Source: Dasypus novemcinctus (lineage: Eukaryota; Chordata; Mammalia; Cingulata; Dasypodidae). From it: a DNA stretch of 64,000 bases. The translations under genes were made by a program, and so were the position numbers. The stretch is from the NCBI RefSeq assembly GCF_030445035.2, contig NC_080673.1:200568216-200632215 (forward strand), written 5' to 3'. Below are positions 63,126 to 64,000 of this stretch, one piece after another; position 1 is the stretch's first letter, and each line of letters begins with the position of its first letter. The notes under the pieces are model-generated. The model did no database searches and was not told the DNA's origin. It saw nothing but the letters and a program-made list of their open reading frames with translations.

Positions 63126-63379
63126 GATAGTTTTGATATTCTAATTCTGTCAGTGGTACCTGGTTACCCTTAGTAATGACAGGCTCTGATGAGCAACTAG
63201 AAATGGGTGAGAAGGAGGAAAGTTCCAGTGCACAGGAGAAGGACTTTGCCATGGAAAGGAGAAAGAGGACCTTTCCTCAGAGCCTAGAGATTAAAAGGCC
63301 CACTCTGAACCCTGGCGTAGAGAGGCCAAGAACAAGTAAGAACCGTCACCTTCCAGGTTAAGTGAGGCACTGTCAGAGA

Positions 63380-63490
63380 AAGCCGTGCATGGGGGGTCCC
63401 GGAGCTGCCACTTAAGTGGTGCTTGACTTTGACCAAGTTATGCCATCTCCTCAAACCTCTGTTTCTTCATTTATTAAAATGGTGACAATA
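63380..63490 (-). repeat. MIR fragment
   Basis: 'ccggagctgccacttaagtg', 'ttgaccaagttatgccatct', 'cttcatttattaaaatggtg' is the reverse-orientation MIR pattern. Confidence 0.65.
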
Positions 63491-63720
63491 ACACACCTCA
63501 GAAAACCCAACAGTTACTGTAAACAATGGAACTATAGTTAATAATACAATAACATTGGCTCATCAATTGTATCAAACATACCATGCTAATGCAAAATGTT
63601 AACAATACGGAAAACTGTGGGATGGGTGGGGGATGGGAGGTGTTGGTTCTCGGGAACTCAGTACTTTCTGAAAGCTTTCTTTTTGGTAAACCTACAACTG
63701 CTCTTAAAAAAACACAAAAG
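63491..63720 (+). mobile_element. Old L1 3' UTR
   Basis: The known L1 3' UTR order is present: 'ggaactatagttaataatac', 'aaaatgttaacaatacggaa', 'ggaactcagtactttctgaa', 'gtaaacctacaactgctctt', then an A-rich end. Confidence 0.75.
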
Positions 63721-64000
63721 CCCCAACAAGAATCGAATCTGCTATAACCCCCAGCACATGTCAGCACAACGAAGGAGCTCCATGAACATTCATCTCCTTG
63801 CCACTTCCTACGGAGGTCACTTTCAACTACTGAGGGGTCCTCTGGCATCCTTCAGGCTTATAAAGCCGTAATGCATACTGGATTCCCTCACTTGTCGAAT
63901 TTCAGGATGAAATTAGATGGAGAGGCAGCACGTGTAACCTGGGACTTAGGGCCAGACAGACTCACACCTAAACCCTGGGTCCACTGTTTCTAAGCTGTGA

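Larger units (their letters stand above)
55291..64000 (-). other. STX18: STX18 intron upstream of the last linker exon (incomplete)
   Basis: No STX18 exon is recognised here. The stretch contains L2, DAS SINE, MER5-like, L1, MIR and other repeats, listed separately. The stretches 55295-57110 and 60000-61040 show no repeat or exon I can assign. Confidence 0.75.

Noticed and set aside
63176-63361. 61-codon acidic open frame on the + strand
   Set aside because: It lies between a SINE and a MIR, has no family match or splice context, and is antisense to STX18.

Overview
This is a stretch of a placental-mammal chromosome, most likely from a xenarthran (armadillo or close relative). The evidence is repeated copies of a tRNA-derived SINE of the armadillo DAS type, plus L1, MIR and L2 remnants. 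There are no bacterial features. Most long open frames are by-products of GC-rich or repetitive DNA.

Two genes are present and they converge tail to tail. NSG1 (neuron-specific gene 1, also NEEP21) is on the + strand. It has a CpG-island promoter (about 9.95-12.45 kb), a likely non-coding first exon ending at 11488, and four coding exons at 11969-12097, 15595-15711, 31318-31428 and 37023-37223. These join in frame to a 185-residue protein with one membrane segment. STX18 (syntaxin 18) is on the - strand, and only its last five coding exons are in the window: 55290-55202, 44762-44704, 43263-43194, 40836-40756 and 39971-39876. They encode the C-terminal 130 residues, including the SNARE helix and tail anchor; the rest lies beyond 64000. 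The stop codons are about 2.65 kb apart and the likely poly(A) sites are a few hundred bases apart or closer.

Layout: 1-11.4 kb is upstream intergenic DNA with two DAS SINEs, several L1 pieces and two AT-rich, repeat-poor stretches that look like candidate enhancers. 11.4-37.2 kb is NSG1, GC-rich and nearly free of young SINEs; its third intron carries a minisatellite of more than 1 kb (unit 23 bp) and an RFX-type X-box. 37.2-39.9 kb holds the two 3' UTRs. 39.9-64 kb is STX18, more AT-rich, with many DAS SINEs, a solo endogenous-retrovirus LTR in the sense direction, L1 and L2 pieces, a MER5-like element and a (CA)n microsatellite.

The two proteins share a membrane-trafficking theme (NSG1 in endosomes, STX18 at the ER), but no functional link is implied by their proximity. 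I found no previously undescribed gene system. The most interesting non-genic signals are the minisatellite, two RFX X-box motifs, a duplicated 75-bp segment flanking the last NSG1 exon, a G-quadruplex motif next to the membrane-segment exon, and the sense LTR with its poly(A) signal inside STX18.
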